64,000 nt of DNA, from positions 55,168,503 to 55,232,502 of the forward strand of contig NC_052510.1 of NCBI RefSeq assembly GCF_014356525.2, read 5' to 3'. This stretch comes from Nilaparvata lugens (taxonomy: Eukaryota; Arthropoda; Insecta; Hemiptera; Delphacidae). A program made the position numbers and the translations under genes. Under the pieces are notes generated by a model. That model was not told the DNA's origin and did no database searches. It saw only the letters and a program-made list of their open reading frames with translations. Positions 1 through 11,422 of this stretch are shown here, piece after piece; the stretch's first letter is position 1, and every line of letters begins with the position of its first letter.

Positions 1-84
1 GAAATACCGGTTTCGGTTATTACACCATTGTCAATCTCTGTTTATCAGAGATTGACAATGGGGTAATAACCGAAACAGGTCTTT
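1..84. repeat. Palindromic hairpin repeat, cut by the window edge
   Basis: The arms at about 1-40 and 46-84 are inverted copies of each other around a 5-6 nt loop (TTTATC). The same arm occurs singly at 8348-8391, so this is a dispersed family and not a chance palindrome. No coding capacity is seen. It is probably a foldback or MITE-type element; the left boundary is outside the window. Confidence 0.7.
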
Positions 85-1289
85 CTAATTATCAATAAAT
101 CAGTGGTTTTTTGACAATTTCTTAGTATTTTTCATTCAAGTTATTAATCAAGAGAATTACACATTGATTTTGTCTTCTGATGTCATTGATGTTTATTTAT
201 GAGAGAAATACCTCAACAAATCTTCTAATAGGAGTTATTCTAATAGGATATTTGATGTGATGTGAATGGATCTCTCACATTGTATTCAAATTGAATTTCA
301 AATTTTGAGGTAGAGAACCAACAATATTTTGAATTCTTCTAATCATTCTCAATCTAATAATGTGATGGGGCTCACTTAACACAGCACACAAAAACCAGCC
401 ATGAGTAATTGGATCATCTCACATGAGAGAAACAGTATGTGAGCGCCCTGGTGCTCGGCAATGGAGGGGATGATTCTGTAGATGTACAGTAGAGCAGCAG
501 TGGCACCATAACGCTATCAAAATGATAAAGCACTAGGCCAAATGAGCCGGTTCACACTGAGCGAGTTTTCGGCTGCCAGCTCGGCTGATGAGTGACGAGG
601 CTCGGCGAGGTTTTCGTGCTAAGTATGACGCATTATATTCGGGCGAGGTGTCTCGTTACAAATTACCAGCTGCGCGAACTGCATCACAGCCAGTAATTTA
701 AACATTTCCCCCTCTTGCATCCCCCAAAGTAACCCCCTCGCCACCCCAGGAGAGCCAACTAAACACCTCCAATTCCCAACTGCCGTACCACTACCGGATT
801 ATATCCCGTTCCAGCATACCCATCTTCCCTCCACATTTCCCGAACAAATAAATTAAAAACTAACTGAATTTTCCAATGATGCCAATTTAATTACGCGTCG
901 AAAATTCATGCCCTCGCCTGTAGCTGGTGGCGGAATAATTTCCACCTCGAGTTATTAGTATTTTGTCGCGTATTCAATCACGAATGATTGAATCTGTGAT
1001 GGGGTTTTGTGTGCTAAATGAGTATCGTGGAGAGTGGTTTTGGATATTTTTCGCTGTGATTTTTAGTATTTGATTAGGGGTTCGGAGAAATATGATATAT
1101 GCTACATTCAAGAAAATGAAGTGCGGTCGGTTCTCAGGTTATGTTCAATAAGGTTATAGGATCATAAGATCCAGAAGCTATGCTTTTTATGCAAAAGTTG
1201 TATGAAAAGCTATTCCACATCACATATCAATTTCGAAATGGACTGGATTGATTATAATATACTTTATATTTTTCATTTATTCATATTTT
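85..1289. other. Non-coding stretch, no gene recognised
   Basis: I see no convincing exon or repeat with a second copy in the window. The part around 520-760 is richer in G+C than its surroundings (TCGGCTGATGAG, GGCTCGGCGAGG) and may be a small diverged transposon, but no inverted ends were found. Confidence 0.4.
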
Positions 1290-1515
1290 TTACAGAGAAG
1301 CACTGATTGGGAGAGAACAACTAAGGATACTTCTTGTACTATTTTTCCCAAATTTAGATAACACTTTAAAAGTGTAGGGTTATTATGGTTTCATTTTACT
1401 GAAATTTAGTCCATTTTCACTCAAAAACAACGAAAACTAAGATTTTAAACTTTGACGGTTGAAAACAGAATAGAAAACAAAAATATCACTCTCAAATCAC
1501 CATTAATTGGAAAAT
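1290..1515 (-). repeat. Dispersed retroelement 3' end with terminal stem-loop (copy a)
   Basis: This is an inverted copy of 8757-9015: both share the block around TGGTGATTTGAG, the GTTTTCAACCGTCAAA segment and a terminal stem-loop (1309-1349 here), then a short A/T-rich tail made of AAAT-like units. The tail and lack of inverted ends point to a SINE or LINE 3' end. It lies directly beyond the 3' tail of the RTE LINE at 1523-4070. Confidence 0.65.
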
Positions 1516-1522
1516 TTTTGAG

Positions 1523-4070
1523 TAAAGAAATAAATAAATGAATAACCCTTTATTGCTTCTAAAACTTAATATACATAATATAATTGCAATTACAATAAAA
1601 ATTACATTCTTCGCAATTCAGCATCTGCTGGGGTATCCTATTTAGGATAAAATGAGTATCTTATCATATTAGTAGAGTTCATATAAAATTAATTTCAACT
1701 TAAACATTTCAATCCCTGTAGAGCCAGACCTGTTTGTACACGTTTTTCATCCTCTTCCATTCCTTTCTTTGCCGTGCGATTCTCTGCCAAGTTACTCCTC
1801 CACAAACTCGCCGGAATTCTTCATCCCATCTGTAGCTAGGTCTTCCTCTGCTTCTTTTCCTATTTCGTGGATGCCAGTCCAATATTCTTCTCGTCCATCT
1901 GTCGTCCTTTGTGCGCACCGTATGGCCAGCCCAATTTCATTTCCTTTCTACCAATCTTGCCAATGTCTTCGATTTTTGTTTCATTCCTAACCCAAGTATT
2001 CCTTTTCCTATCTCTTCTTGTCACTCCGATCATTATTCTTTCCATCGATCTTATACTAGTTCTTAGCTTTTTTATTAATTTTTCATTCAATGTCCAAGTT
2101 TCACAGCCGTATAATATCACTGGCAGAACGCTCATTTGAAATAATTTTCTTTGTCCACTCATGTCGATTTTAGATCGGAATAGGTAATTGAAACGTCTGA
2201 ACATCGACCAACCCAACGCAATCCTCCTGGTAATCTCTCCCCTTTGACCGTCCTTTCCAATCTTTTGTCCAAAATAAATGAAGTTTTCCACTCTCTCTAT
2301 TTTCCCTTCCTCCAGTAATATTTCCTCTTCTTGGCAGTTGAATGACATGACTTTGGATTTATCATAGTTCACCTTTAATCCAATCCTCCTTGTTTCGCTA
2401 TTTATTTCCTCTAGCATACAACGAACTTCTTCTGCGCTGCTCCCTATTAGAACTACGTCATCAGCAAATTTCAAGGTATTTAATTTTTGGCCATTCCACA
2501 TCCTTCCCAATTGAGATTTCTGAAACATGTTTCCAAGACATCATTGAATATTTTTGCCGAAGGAATGTCGCCTTGTCTTAATCTTCTTCTTACTTCCACG
2601 ACTTTCTCTTTTCCTCTCAATTTAACCTCGATTTTCATTCTGTCGTAAATGAACTTGAATATTTCTAAGTATTTTCCTCTAATACCAAGTCCATAGAGTG
2701 TATCTAGTACAGATTTTGTTGTAACGCTATCGAACGCTTTCTCATAATCTATAAATAGTAGAACCATTGGGAATTTGTAGTCTTTAGAATTTCTTATCAA
2801 TTCCAATAATACAAGCATGTTGTCAAGAGTTGAAAAGTTTTTCTTGAAACCCGTCTGATTCACAGAAGTTGATCCAGTCAAATAGTTGTCTATCCTATAC
2901 GTTATAACCGCAATAAACACTTTATATATACTGGATAGAAGACTTATCGGCCGATAGTTCTTTATCTCTTTCCTATCTCCTTTCTTGAAAAGGAGTATCA
3001 GGCTGGCTTTCAACCATATTTCTGGAATTCTTCCGAATCTAAGGCATATATTGAATAGCTTTGTTAATAGATCTATTACCGTATTTCCGCCTGCTTTCAA
3101 TTCTTCATTCGATATTCGATCCGGGCCGCCTGCTTTTCCCTCCTTCAGGTGATCAATCGCTCGCTTCACCTCACTTTTAAGAATCGCCGGACACTCCTCA
3201 TCCTCACCCTCTCTCTCCTGCTGAACCTCGCCTCCCAAGTCGCCAATGTCGTCATTATAGAGCTTCTGATAGTAATTACAGATTATTTCCAGCATTCCAT
3301 CTATTTCCCTCACCTCGACTCCATCCTCATTTATCATACAAATCATAGTATTTTTGCCAAGTTGCTGTAGCCTATTACATTGTTTGATGCTTTTCCCAAA
3401 TTTGATAGTTTCTTCTAGATCCGATGTTTTCCTATTGTTTGTCCATTCGTTCCATTTTCTTCTTATAAGCTTTGAGGTTTCGCTAAATTCAATCTTGTCT
3501 CTCCCAAATCGTTTCAATTTTCTTCTTTTCTCTAGTAATTTACTTATTTCTCTTGGTATTTTCCGTTTCTTGTTCTCCTGTTCATTGCCTAGCATTTGTC
3601 TCGTTCTTTTTAGAGCGTTTGTCAATTTGCTTGTTAAAGCCTCCATATCCTCACATATATGAATAGTTTCTTCATTGAATTTCATTTCTAGTTTCTCCTC
3701 AAAATCTAAAAGTTTCAAAACATCAGTAGTCAGTCTTGTGATTTTTTTCTCATGGTACCTTCTCCGATTTTCTTTTACTCTTATTTCAATTTTAACAGGT
3801 CGGTGATCACTTCCGGTATTTATTTCGTCTTCTATATCTACATCCTGAACAATACATTTTTTATCTATGATGAAAAAATCTATTTCATTTTTAGTCTCAC
3901 CGTCGGGACTTACCCACGTCGATTTTCTTTCTTCATGTTTCTGGTAAAAGAATACGTCCTTCAACGTATTCGACTAGTCGCTCTCCTCATTCGTTTCTTT
4001 CGCCATATCCATATCTTCCAACACATCTCTCACCATCGTTCTTCCCTATTTTTGCATTAAGATCTCCCAT
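1523..4070 (-). mobile_element. RTE-type non-LTR retrotransposon, 5'-truncated and degraded
   Basis: Translated pieces in different minus-strand frames together give the end of an APE-type endonuclease, a reverse transcriptase and the RTE-style carboxyl tail. On the element's 3' side is an AATAAA near 1540-1550 and a tail of ATTT units. No 5' UTR or endonuclease start is recognisable above about 4070, so the copy is 5'-truncated or decayed. No flanking target duplication was found. Autonomous activity is excluded by at least three frameshifts. The clade call (RTE or a near relative) rests on motif style and was not tested by phylogeny. Confidence 0.85.
1709..4065 (-). pseudogene. Endonuclease/reverse transcriptase ORF with frameshifts
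   Basis: The product would nick DNA and copy the element's RNA at the target site. Read from the right: 4065-3965 (one frame) has the endonuclease motif GDLNAKIGKND followed by GYGERNEEGDRL; 3964-2480 continues with endonuclease residues NEIDFF and GSDHRPV, then RT motifs NYRPISLLS, IDYEKAFDSV (motif A, catalytic Asp) and RQGDIPSAK (motif B); 2528-1860 gives FADDVVLIGSS (motif C, catalytic DD) and the thumb; 1918-1709 gives the tail GRPSYRWDEEFRRV with a Trp-rich end. Frame changes lie near 3965, 2500 and 1900. The segments at 2480-2528 and 1860-1918 overlap, as expected for single small indels. Motif B is altered from the usual RQGDPLSP. A pseudogene without doubt; the parent family is active or was recently. 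Confidence 0.85.
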
Positions 4071-4074
4071 TTTT

Positions 4075-5109
4075 GAGTAATTCTACAAAATTTAGAGCCA
4101 ATTTTTAGAACAATACTTGTTCCCCATTTTTATTTTACATACAAAGTTATATCACGATTTTCCCATATTGTTTGGATTATGTTATGATAACAGAAGTTAT
4201 AATTTCTTTCTTTCTCTCCCTACAAGTGAGAGCTTCTCGCGAAAACTCCACGGTTTTTGTGATAAACTGCGCAGTTTCTAGGCACTCAGGACTGGGAAAC
4301 TTAGAGCTGCCTTTGCCAGTCTGTTCATCATTACGCGAATGAAGATGCTTGCTTTGAAACTCTCCTCTTCCACGACTGGAAACGTTGTTCTTTGTGCCTA
4401 TCGGATTGCTCAATGGTATCCCCTTGCACAAAACTCAGCTCCCAGTTCAAGTAGCAAAAGGTCACGAGGTATTACTGACTGCCACTGCCCCATGGCTCAT
4501 TTCAAGTGAGCCCTGAACCACTCAGGGATGTTTACAACCAACAGTGTTTGAGGAATCAATGGAATCTGGGGAAGCTAAACTTATTGAATGAACTGCTCTT
4601 TGATGATGGCTCACAAACTTCGTAGAAATGCAGTTTTGAACAATTGGAGCTCAATTCTCTCAATTTCATCAATAACTGTAGAGATCTTGTTCAACTTTCA
4701 TTTCAGTTGTATATTTTTCTGTGTAGAAATTAATTTGATTTGATAAATTTGATTTTATGTTCCTGTACAATTAGTTTAGATTAAAATTTCCTAATCATTC
4801 TAATACGATTGGTATTATCCCTTCAGTTATGAATGTTGGAATGTAGGATCTTCTTTCTTTGAATTATCCATTTCCATCTACCAGTTTTTCCCGTCTTTTT
4901 CCAGTTTTCCCGTCATTCGGAGGAGACGATAAGCCGTCGGTCCCGATTACCTAAAAAGTAGTCGTCATTTCTCATCATCATCCTCTCACACATCACCCAC
5001 TCACAAGCATAAGAGCTTATGTGGGCATCTCTCTCAGTATTATTATATTTTTTCCATTTGTTTTCCAAATACTGTTCTGAATCTCCACTGGCTCATATTG
5101 GATTGTTCC
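4075..5109. other. Non-coding stretch, no gene recognised
   Basis: Mixed composition. No exon with a good acceptor-donor pair and no repeat shared with the rest of the window was found. Open frames here are short. Confidence 0.35.
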
Positions 5110-5614
5110 TATAGTGAGGTCCACGTTATAATGGCAGTGGAGAAAGATAGAAGAGCAACGTTGCCGATCCTCTGTCTTGTCAATGCCTTCTATGGAGGGT
5201 AACTGATACCGGTTTATTGATGTAATATTAACTGTTCATTCTAGTTCAAAATAATCAATTTGAGGTCCACGTTATAATGGCAGTGGAGAAAGAAGAGCAA
5301 CGTTGCCGATCCTCTGTCTTGTCAATGCCTTCTATGGAGGGTAACTGGAACCGGTTTATTGATGTAATATTAACTGTTCATTCTAGTTTGAAATAATAAA
5401 TTATATTTCATCAAGAAATATTATATTTTTCAGTGATTTCATAATCAAGATTCAATATTCTGTTATTTAATTATATTTCTACATTGTTAAAAAACGATCT
5501 GGCAACAGAGCAAAGTGGGAAAGAGATAGCGCTATCCGCTTTGTTGAATGATAGACAAGGATAGCAATACAATTGTCAATCAAACACTGACATTATAACG
5601 TGGACCTCAATATA
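5110..5614. mobile_element. MITE with TGAGGTCCACGTTATAATG ends and an internal duplication
   Basis: The left end (from 5110) and right end (to about 5614) are inverted copies of about 28 bp sharing TGAGGTCCACGTTATAATG. The bases TATA stand next to both ends and may be the target duplication. The left 146 bp are duplicated in tandem (5116-5261 and 5262-5403), ending in ACTGTTCATTCTAGTT in both. A solo left end in inverted orientation is at 40867-40975. No transposase is encoded. Confidence 0.8.
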
Positions 5615-5718
5615 GTTAGCTAATTGTATTGAGAATAAAATTATTGTAGTCTAATCATGGACTCATAACATAGACTAACTCTTCTTCTCTTATCAGTGAT
5701 TAGTAATTATCACAAATC

Positions 5719-6366
5719 ACTAGTAGTTTTGTGAACAGTAGACCTCATGCAGTATTCTCATCCACAAGTACCTGATTGAAACTATAGACCTTATGGAAAT
5801 ACATCAATAAGGTGCGTACAGACTGTCGCTCTGCTCCGCATCCGAACGTCACTCCAGCAGATCGATTGATGATCGACCGGCGAGCAACAGTGGTTCGACC
5901 GGGGAACGCGAGAAGATCTAACATCTTCTGTAACGTTCATGATGGGTGCGTGGGTGGTGCGACTGTGGTTCGATGGTGGTACGAGGGCGGTACGAGGGAG
6001 GAGCGTGCTCGGTGCGGGTTGGAAGCGCGAATATGTGTACGCAGCTTTAGACTGGCTTCTCCACACATCTGTGTAATCACTTGTCAGCTGATTTATGATG
6101 AATAATTCTATAGTCTGATTTTTACTCTAATATTGGCTTATGAAGGAGGCTTCTTTTTCCTTTTATATTATCCTTGAAATGCAAAATTTCCAAAAACCTT
6201 GTATATATGTCGACGCGCTCCTACCTAAAAAGAGAACATACCTGTCAAATTTCATGGAAATCTATTACCGCGTTTCGCCGTAAATGCGCAAAATATAAAC
6301 ATTTAAACATTAAGAGAAACGCCAAACCATCGACTTGAATCTTAGACCTCACTTCGCTCGGTCAAT
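5719..6366 (-). repeat. Dispersed repeat, copy 1, split by a nested MITE
   Basis: Inverted copy of 33511-33922. Both contain the block CGACTTGAATCTTAGACCTC, the GCGTTTCGCCGTAAATGCGC-like segment and the end GTGAACAGTAGACCTCA. This copy is interrupted at 5810-6047, where the other copy reads straight through. No inverted termini or coding capacity are seen; class unknown. Confidence 0.85.
5810..6047. mobile_element. Nested GC-rich MITE with TA target duplication
   Basis: This 238-bp insertion lies inside the repeat at 5719-6366. Its ends are imperfect inverted repeats (left AGGTGCGTACAGA, right complement AAGCTGCGTACAC), and TA flanks both sides (5808-5809, 6048-6049). The uninterrupted copy at 33840 has a single TA at that spot, so the insertion point is directly visible. 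The 2-bp TA duplication fits Tc1/mariner-type elements. The G+C content is far above the surroundings. Confidence 0.85.
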
Positions 6367-6419
6367 TATTATTGACAATGACATTATGAGATTGACATTG
6401 TCATCAGAGTGTTAAAGGT

Positions 6420-7038
6420 GCTTAAAGAATATTACGTGTACAAAATGTTTTGAATAACGAGATTTTACTGATCTGGTTATTACATTCGAAATTATTACGC
6501 TGTTCTGTAACTTATTGTTGATCATTGTAACAGGAAATTTTGTTTTCCAACAAATCTCTCAACTTTCGATAATAATTATTGAATCAGGTTCATTGAAAGT
6601 GTGCTTTGAGAAAAGATTTTTTCGTTAACGGATGCATCAAATACAAGTAAAGTATTCAGACGCTGTGAGTTCCAGCATTCAGTTTGCTCATGAAAGCTGG
6701 TTACTGAGACATCAATCGATGAAAGGTACCGTTATCACAAGTTCTAGTCCCTGCGCGTAGTGATCGCAAATTCGACAATTTTACTTCACAAATTACTCGA
6801 GGTTTTACTTCTAACTCTATCTATGACGCGCAAAGGATTTCGCATGACGTCATGGAGTAGGCCCGATTGAGTTAGTTACAAAAGATGCATTCAGATGGTG
6901 TGGAAATGAAGACATTTGTATTCTGCATGGACACGTAACGGCTTCATTTGCCGGTGATTCCTTTGGCGTGGCGCTCTCCATGAGAAGCAATTGCCCTTCT
7001 CAAACGCTTTTCAAGTCGCTCGACTCCGATCAAACATT
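6420..7038. other. Non-coding stretch upstream of a candidate promoter
   Basis: No exon or repeat recognised. A perfect TGACGTCA octamer (6844-6851) occurs here; that is the consensus site for CREB/ATF-type factors, but a single occurrence is weak evidence of use. Confidence 0.3.
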
Positions 7039-7133
7039 CAGTCGCTTGTTAAGTTCAACCTGAAAGTTTTATCAGTGTTCATTGTCTGGAACTCGGGCTC
7101 AGGGTGCAACAGGAAACTTCATTCTCGCTCCTG
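7039..7133 (+). promoter_or_regulatory. Candidate start site and 5' exon with splice donor
   Basis: ACATTCAGTCGCTTG near 7035-7050 fits the arthropod initiator (TCAGT). The following 90 bases are richer in G+C than the surroundings and end at CTG|GTGAGCC (7133/7134), a strong donor, followed by a pyrimidine-rich stretch. No TATA box is evident and no long frame is open, so it would be a 5' UTR exon. The partner exon was not found. Purely inference; it could be a chance match. Confidence 0.2.
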
Positions 7134-8347
7134 GTGAGCCAATTATTCAGCTTTCTCTTTCTCTCCTCTTTTTTCTCTTCCCTGTCACACTTCCTTACTC
7201 TTTCACTCTTTATCATTTCCCCACTATTCGCTCCACTCAATCCAGCTCCCCCACCCTGTCTCTTTCTCTTTCTCGTTAGTTAGGCTCCCCAAGAGACGAC
7301 GTCAATGACGAAATTTCCAGCATCCCATTTCATGATAAACTCGAAAACTCGCTTTCACAACTCGTGGGAAACTCTGTGTTCGGATTTTGAGCTGAATTTT
7401 CATGCGCGGATGATCTTTAGCCAAATAATTATAACTTGAATCACTGACAAATGAATAAAATTATTATCGAGTTTAAATCAATATTGTGCAATAAGTGACG
7501 ATCAGAATCATTATTTGGAATGATCCTAGTTGATTTCCAGTTAAATATACCACAGATACAACTATATATATATATCTATACAACTATGCATACTAACTTT
7601 ACAACTACATCTAACTACATCTATACAGTCTAGCTATCATAAGTGACGACCAGAAACATTCTTTGAAATAATTCTCATTGGTTTCAAGTCTACCTATCAC
7701 ATATACAAAACTATGTTTGTCTGTGTTGAACTATAGGCAGTTATCATGCATCAAACAAGGGACTCGAATATTATCTACCTCTGTAGAAACAAGTACGCAT
7801 AATTTCTCGAACATATATTTTCCCATTAATCAATACTGAAAGCATGGATGAAATATCCATTAAAAATACAAGCTATCATGATTATATGTGATTATCATGA
7901 TTATCATGGTGATTTTATCAATGTGATAAAAAGACAACAACGGAATCAAAATTCCCATTCAAACCTTTAAAGTATACCTTGAAAAATTTGTTTCTCGTAA
8001 TTCGTTGCTTGGACTGAAGCAACAATAAATTCATTGTGATAAATTCGCAGGCTTTGGCCATGTGAGAAACCTTCTTCATGTTTTGTATGTGTATATTGTA
8101 TATTGTTTGTACTTTCTAAGAAGAAGAATAAACATAATTTCAATGAAAGATTCTGAAGATGAAGGATGTGGTCGACCAAATTGAATTACCCATTGAGAAT
8201 TTGACCTTAATAGATACCCTTCCTATTTACACACGGAATAGTTTTTTTTCTTTTTGTGTAGTTGAGAAGTTGATATTGTAGTAATTATTCATATTGAATA
8301 AGAAGGCTAAGAAATATTATGAAAAACCATGGATTGATTGATAGTTA
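7134..8347. other. Non-coding stretch, no gene recognised
   Basis: Pyrimidine-rich at 7150-7275, then A/T-rich with short TA-type runs near 7560. The segment 8250-8285 (GTTGAGAAGTTGATATTGT) recurs inverted at 28766-28795, so part of it is a dispersed repeat. Confidence 0.4.
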
Positions 8348-8391
8348 GAAAGACCGGTTTCGGTTGTTACACCATTGTCAATCACTGATAA
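8348..8391 (+). repeat. Solo arm of the palindrome found at 1-84
   Basis: Matches one arm of the palindrome at the window start (ACCGGTTTCGGTTGTTACAC...). The complementary arm is missing. Confidence 0.7.
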
Positions 8392-8756
8392 ACTAGAACT
8401 AAATACAAGAGCAGCAGAATTTATACTAGTAGGCGAGTACTGCTATTGGTCAAGGGCATGAACGCCCAGCCAGACAGTCTCCTCCCACTTAACGGTATAA
8501 TAAAAACGTCACAAAATGACGGCTTAAGCAACAGACTCGTCATGATTGCAAAATTTTCTTTCAGTACAAAATAAGAATCAAGAAAACAAGTGAAAGATAA
8601 TAAAACAAATATGTAAATAGAAAAACTATTGATCAAAGTATGCTTACAATGATATGATGAAACTAAATTCGTAGTGTTGTATTGGTTGAAATGAATAGAG
8701 TCATTTGAACTATACTGGGAATTTAATTGCTCTTTTTATTTCTAAAGCCTCTAGAA

Positions 8757-9015
8757 TAATCACCAATTAATGGTGATTTGAGTGTGATATTTTTGTTTTT
8801 TTTTATTCTGTTTTCAACCGTCAAAATTCAAAAATCTTAGTTCTCGTTGTTTTTGAGTGAAAATGGACTAAATTTTAGTAAAGTGAAATCATAACCCTAT
8901 TTCGGACTTTCAAAATGTTTTCTAAATTTGGGAGAGAAATAGTACAAGGAGTATCCTTAGTTTTTCTCTCCCAATCAGTGCTTCTTTGGGAAAAATATAA
9001 ATAAATAAAAATAAA
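8757..9015 (+). repeat. Dispersed retroelement 3' end with terminal stem-loop (copy b)
   Basis: Direct counterpart of 1290-1515 in the opposite orientation. The stem GGGAGAGAAA (8930-8939) pairs perfectly with TTTCTCTCCC (8963-8972) around a 23-nt loop. The element ends in ATAAATAAATAAAAATAAAT, the expected tail of a non-LTR retroelement. Confidence 0.7.
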
Positions 9016-9623
9016 TAATATTCAAAGATCTGCATTGATTGTTGAAACTCAACATTCTCTCCAACTGTGAACTTGTGATTGTTTGTTATCAAATGTTCTG
9101 CAAAGTTAGATTCCCCATTCTTCTATTTCAATCTCTGATATTTTTTCAATTGTACCCTTTCTATGTTCAGTAGAACAGATATGAATGATTAAGGTATCTT
9201 CTACTATTCTAACGAGCTCACATTGGAAAGCCTGTACTTTTTTTGCTACTTCGCTTCGATACGAGAAGTTAAATGAGTTGGTGATCCTACATAGGCCAAA
9301 ATTCCCAGCTATACCTATATAAATGTGGAGCCCAGTCTGGAAACTTCTCTTCACAGAACCAGTTGAGGGTTTTACTGGCGTAAGCGACTAAGTTAATGCA
9401 TTCTCGGGATAACGAGCTTTACAAAAACATATAGAAGCTTTTTAGGGCATCAGGTGCCTTCCTTTGGTGTTAATCACCGTATATGAAGAATGGAGTGTAT
9501 TTAGACTCCTACTGAACTTGCAAAAAAATATTGTTGTCGTTTTTCTCTTAGGTGAATTATTTGGGTACGGTCAATTTTTCAGTACTGCAAAGGGAAAGTA
9601 ATACCAGAGAATTATCACTTTGA
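9016..9623. other. Non-coding stretch, no gene recognised
   Basis: No exon or repeat supported. Short open frames only. Confidence 0.35.
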
Positions 9624-9904
9624 AGTTGAATCGCTAACCACAGAAAGGCAACATGTACAGTTTTCATAATTTTACAGGAGAAACAAAAAACTTGATAAAA
9701 CCTGATCCTGCTTGATGAACCTTGATGAACCTGCAGTAAACGATATATTCAAAACGTCGCCATTACAATGCTTTCAGCTGGACATGTTTCCTTTCTAAAG
9801 TAAACGGTATATCTTACATTAAATATTTGATTTAGGCCTATTGAAAAAAAATATTTTTGAAAAAGTTGGACATGTTTCCTTTCTGCGGTTATCGATTCAG
9901 TTGT
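9624..9904. mobile_element. Small TIR element with CTAACCACAGAAAGG-type ends
   Basis: The first and last 35 bases are imperfect inverted repeats (GAATCGCTAACCACAGAAAG against the complement of the right end, GAATCGATAACCGCAGAAAG). A further partial copy of the end, CATGTTTCCTTTCT, is internal near 9785. No transposase; target duplication not clear. Confidence 0.6.
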
Positions 9905-10020
9905 ATTCTGTGGTAATGCTCACTACAAATTGGGTATGGTCATCCACTGTGTAGTTGTAATGCTGTATTCTGTAGTAATACTCACTACAAAATGGGTATA
10001 TTCATCCACTTTTTGTTGTA
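9903..10020 (+). repeat. Two-copy tandem repeat of about 60 bp
   Basis: TGTATTCTGTGGTAATGCTC at 9903 and TGTATTCTGTAGTAATACTC at about 9963, each followed by ACTACAAA, GGGTAT and CATCCACT. Two units only. Confidence 0.6.
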
Positions 10021-10434
10021 GACCACGTGTGTTGAGTGCTATTATATCAGCTCTAGAATACTTTCATCAGATTATAGTTGTAAAGCAACTGCTGATTTGC
10101 AAGCAATAAATCTGTATGATATCGGAATGAAAATTCATTTCTTTTTATTCCAATATCGAGAATTTCCAACAGCATATTAATTGGAAGCTGGATTTCTATT
10201 GAATAACGGACTCTTACCAATGGATAGTCTATGGCTAGTTACACCCACATCGGTTTTTTGCCACTCTTATGAAATCTTCGAGATTAAACAGAGATTGGTG
10301 AACTCATCATCTGTCTGACAAGTTATGTTCAATCCAAGGTGCCTAAAATACTTAGTATTCTAGGTACATTGGTGTAATCTGAGAAAATTCATAAGGAAGA
10401 CAAAAAATCTAAAGTACAAAAACTCGATCTGTGT

Positions 10435-10550
10435 GCAACTGTCCCGACAATTGACCCGAAATTCAACTGTCTCCGGGAGTAGACTATGGATAGCCCACCA
10501 CCACTCGGAATCTCAGTTGTCGCGACAATTGACTCCGTGTGAACGGTGTA
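10435..10550. repeat. Left part of a dispersed GTCGCGACAATTG repeat (host of the insertion)
   Basis: ACTGTCCCGACAATTGACCC, TTGTCGCGACAATTGACTCC and, beyond the insertion, GTCGTGGCAATAG and AAAGACAACTGTCTCGCC (to about 11660) are variants of one motif in both orientations. This suggests an older foldback-type element into which the 10560-11413 element jumped. Confidence 0.45.
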
Positions 10551-11422
10551 GGCCAGTAGCAAAGTTAGTAGACAGAAGGTTGGTCACTCATCTATAGTAT
10601 TTTAGTTGAAATGCAATTGGAGTGGGGGAACTGCAGCCGTGACGTAGGCTGTAGTACAGAGTAGGCAAAATATCGCATTCTTGAAAATCATACGGTGACG
10701 TATAGTCAAATTATATAACACAATCATTTTCTGACATGCAAGCTTTCTGTTTCTGCCTTACAATAATTATCAAAACATTAATTTAAATAATACAAGCATT
10801 TTGCCATATAAAAGCAAAAACCACACCTCCTAACTTTCCTTTTCAAACCCTCAAGGTTTCTTCATCTTCTAGGTCGTGTTTATATTTTGTAGTTTGACTA
10901 TTTTTGGGGATGAGATATTTTGATTCTCGTAGAACATGTGCTCAATACCAGCATGTGTTCAGTGCATTTATATGAATGAAATTTATCGGGATCGGTTTAT
11001 CGGTTTATTGCAATGCATTAATTTTTCAATATTTTTCATTCGTTAATCTGAAATTATAATAGTATAACGTTGTCTACTAACGCTTTTCCAGCTTATTAAC
11101 TTTTCGTGTCACGTTTTTAGATTCTTGAAAAACTTTCAACTTCATTTTATTCATTCAAGTTGAATGAACTTGGAATATTTAACAACATCATTAGAATCGG
11201 TGATCCATTCGCTATAAGTATGGAGAATTTTCTAGTTCTAGGTCAATCTTGAGGGCAATAAACGACGATTTATTTGAAGATACAGTGAATATACTGTATG
11301 CTCAGTGTGGTTACTCCATCACATTTTTACTGCACGTGACGTCACGCTGGCGTTCCCCCCACATCTTCGAATCTTACACCTGTGAGTGATCAACCTTCTG
11401 TCTACTAACGTTGGGCCAGTAG
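10551..11422. mobile_element. Mutator-like TIR element with 9-bp target duplication
   Basis: The element proper is 10560-11413 (854 bp). The 31-bp ends at 10560-10590 and 11383-11413 are inverted and match at 29 positions (core GTTAGTAGACAGAAGGTTG). The 9 bases GGCCAGTAG stand on both sides (10551-10559, 11414-11422), a perfect target duplication. Weaker inverted similarity continues inward for about 100 bp (GGGGGAACTGCAGCCGTGACG against GGGGGGAACGCCAGCGTGACG). A 9-bp duplication with long inverted ends is typical of Mutator-like elements; Merlin elements (8-9 bp) are the alternative. There is no transposase frame, so it is non-autonomous. Confidence 0.85.

Noticed and set aside
5791..6105. 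Overlapping open frames of 91-97 codons on both strands
   Set aside because: They fall in the GC-rich MITE at 5810-6047, and high G+C lowers the stop frequency. No motif.
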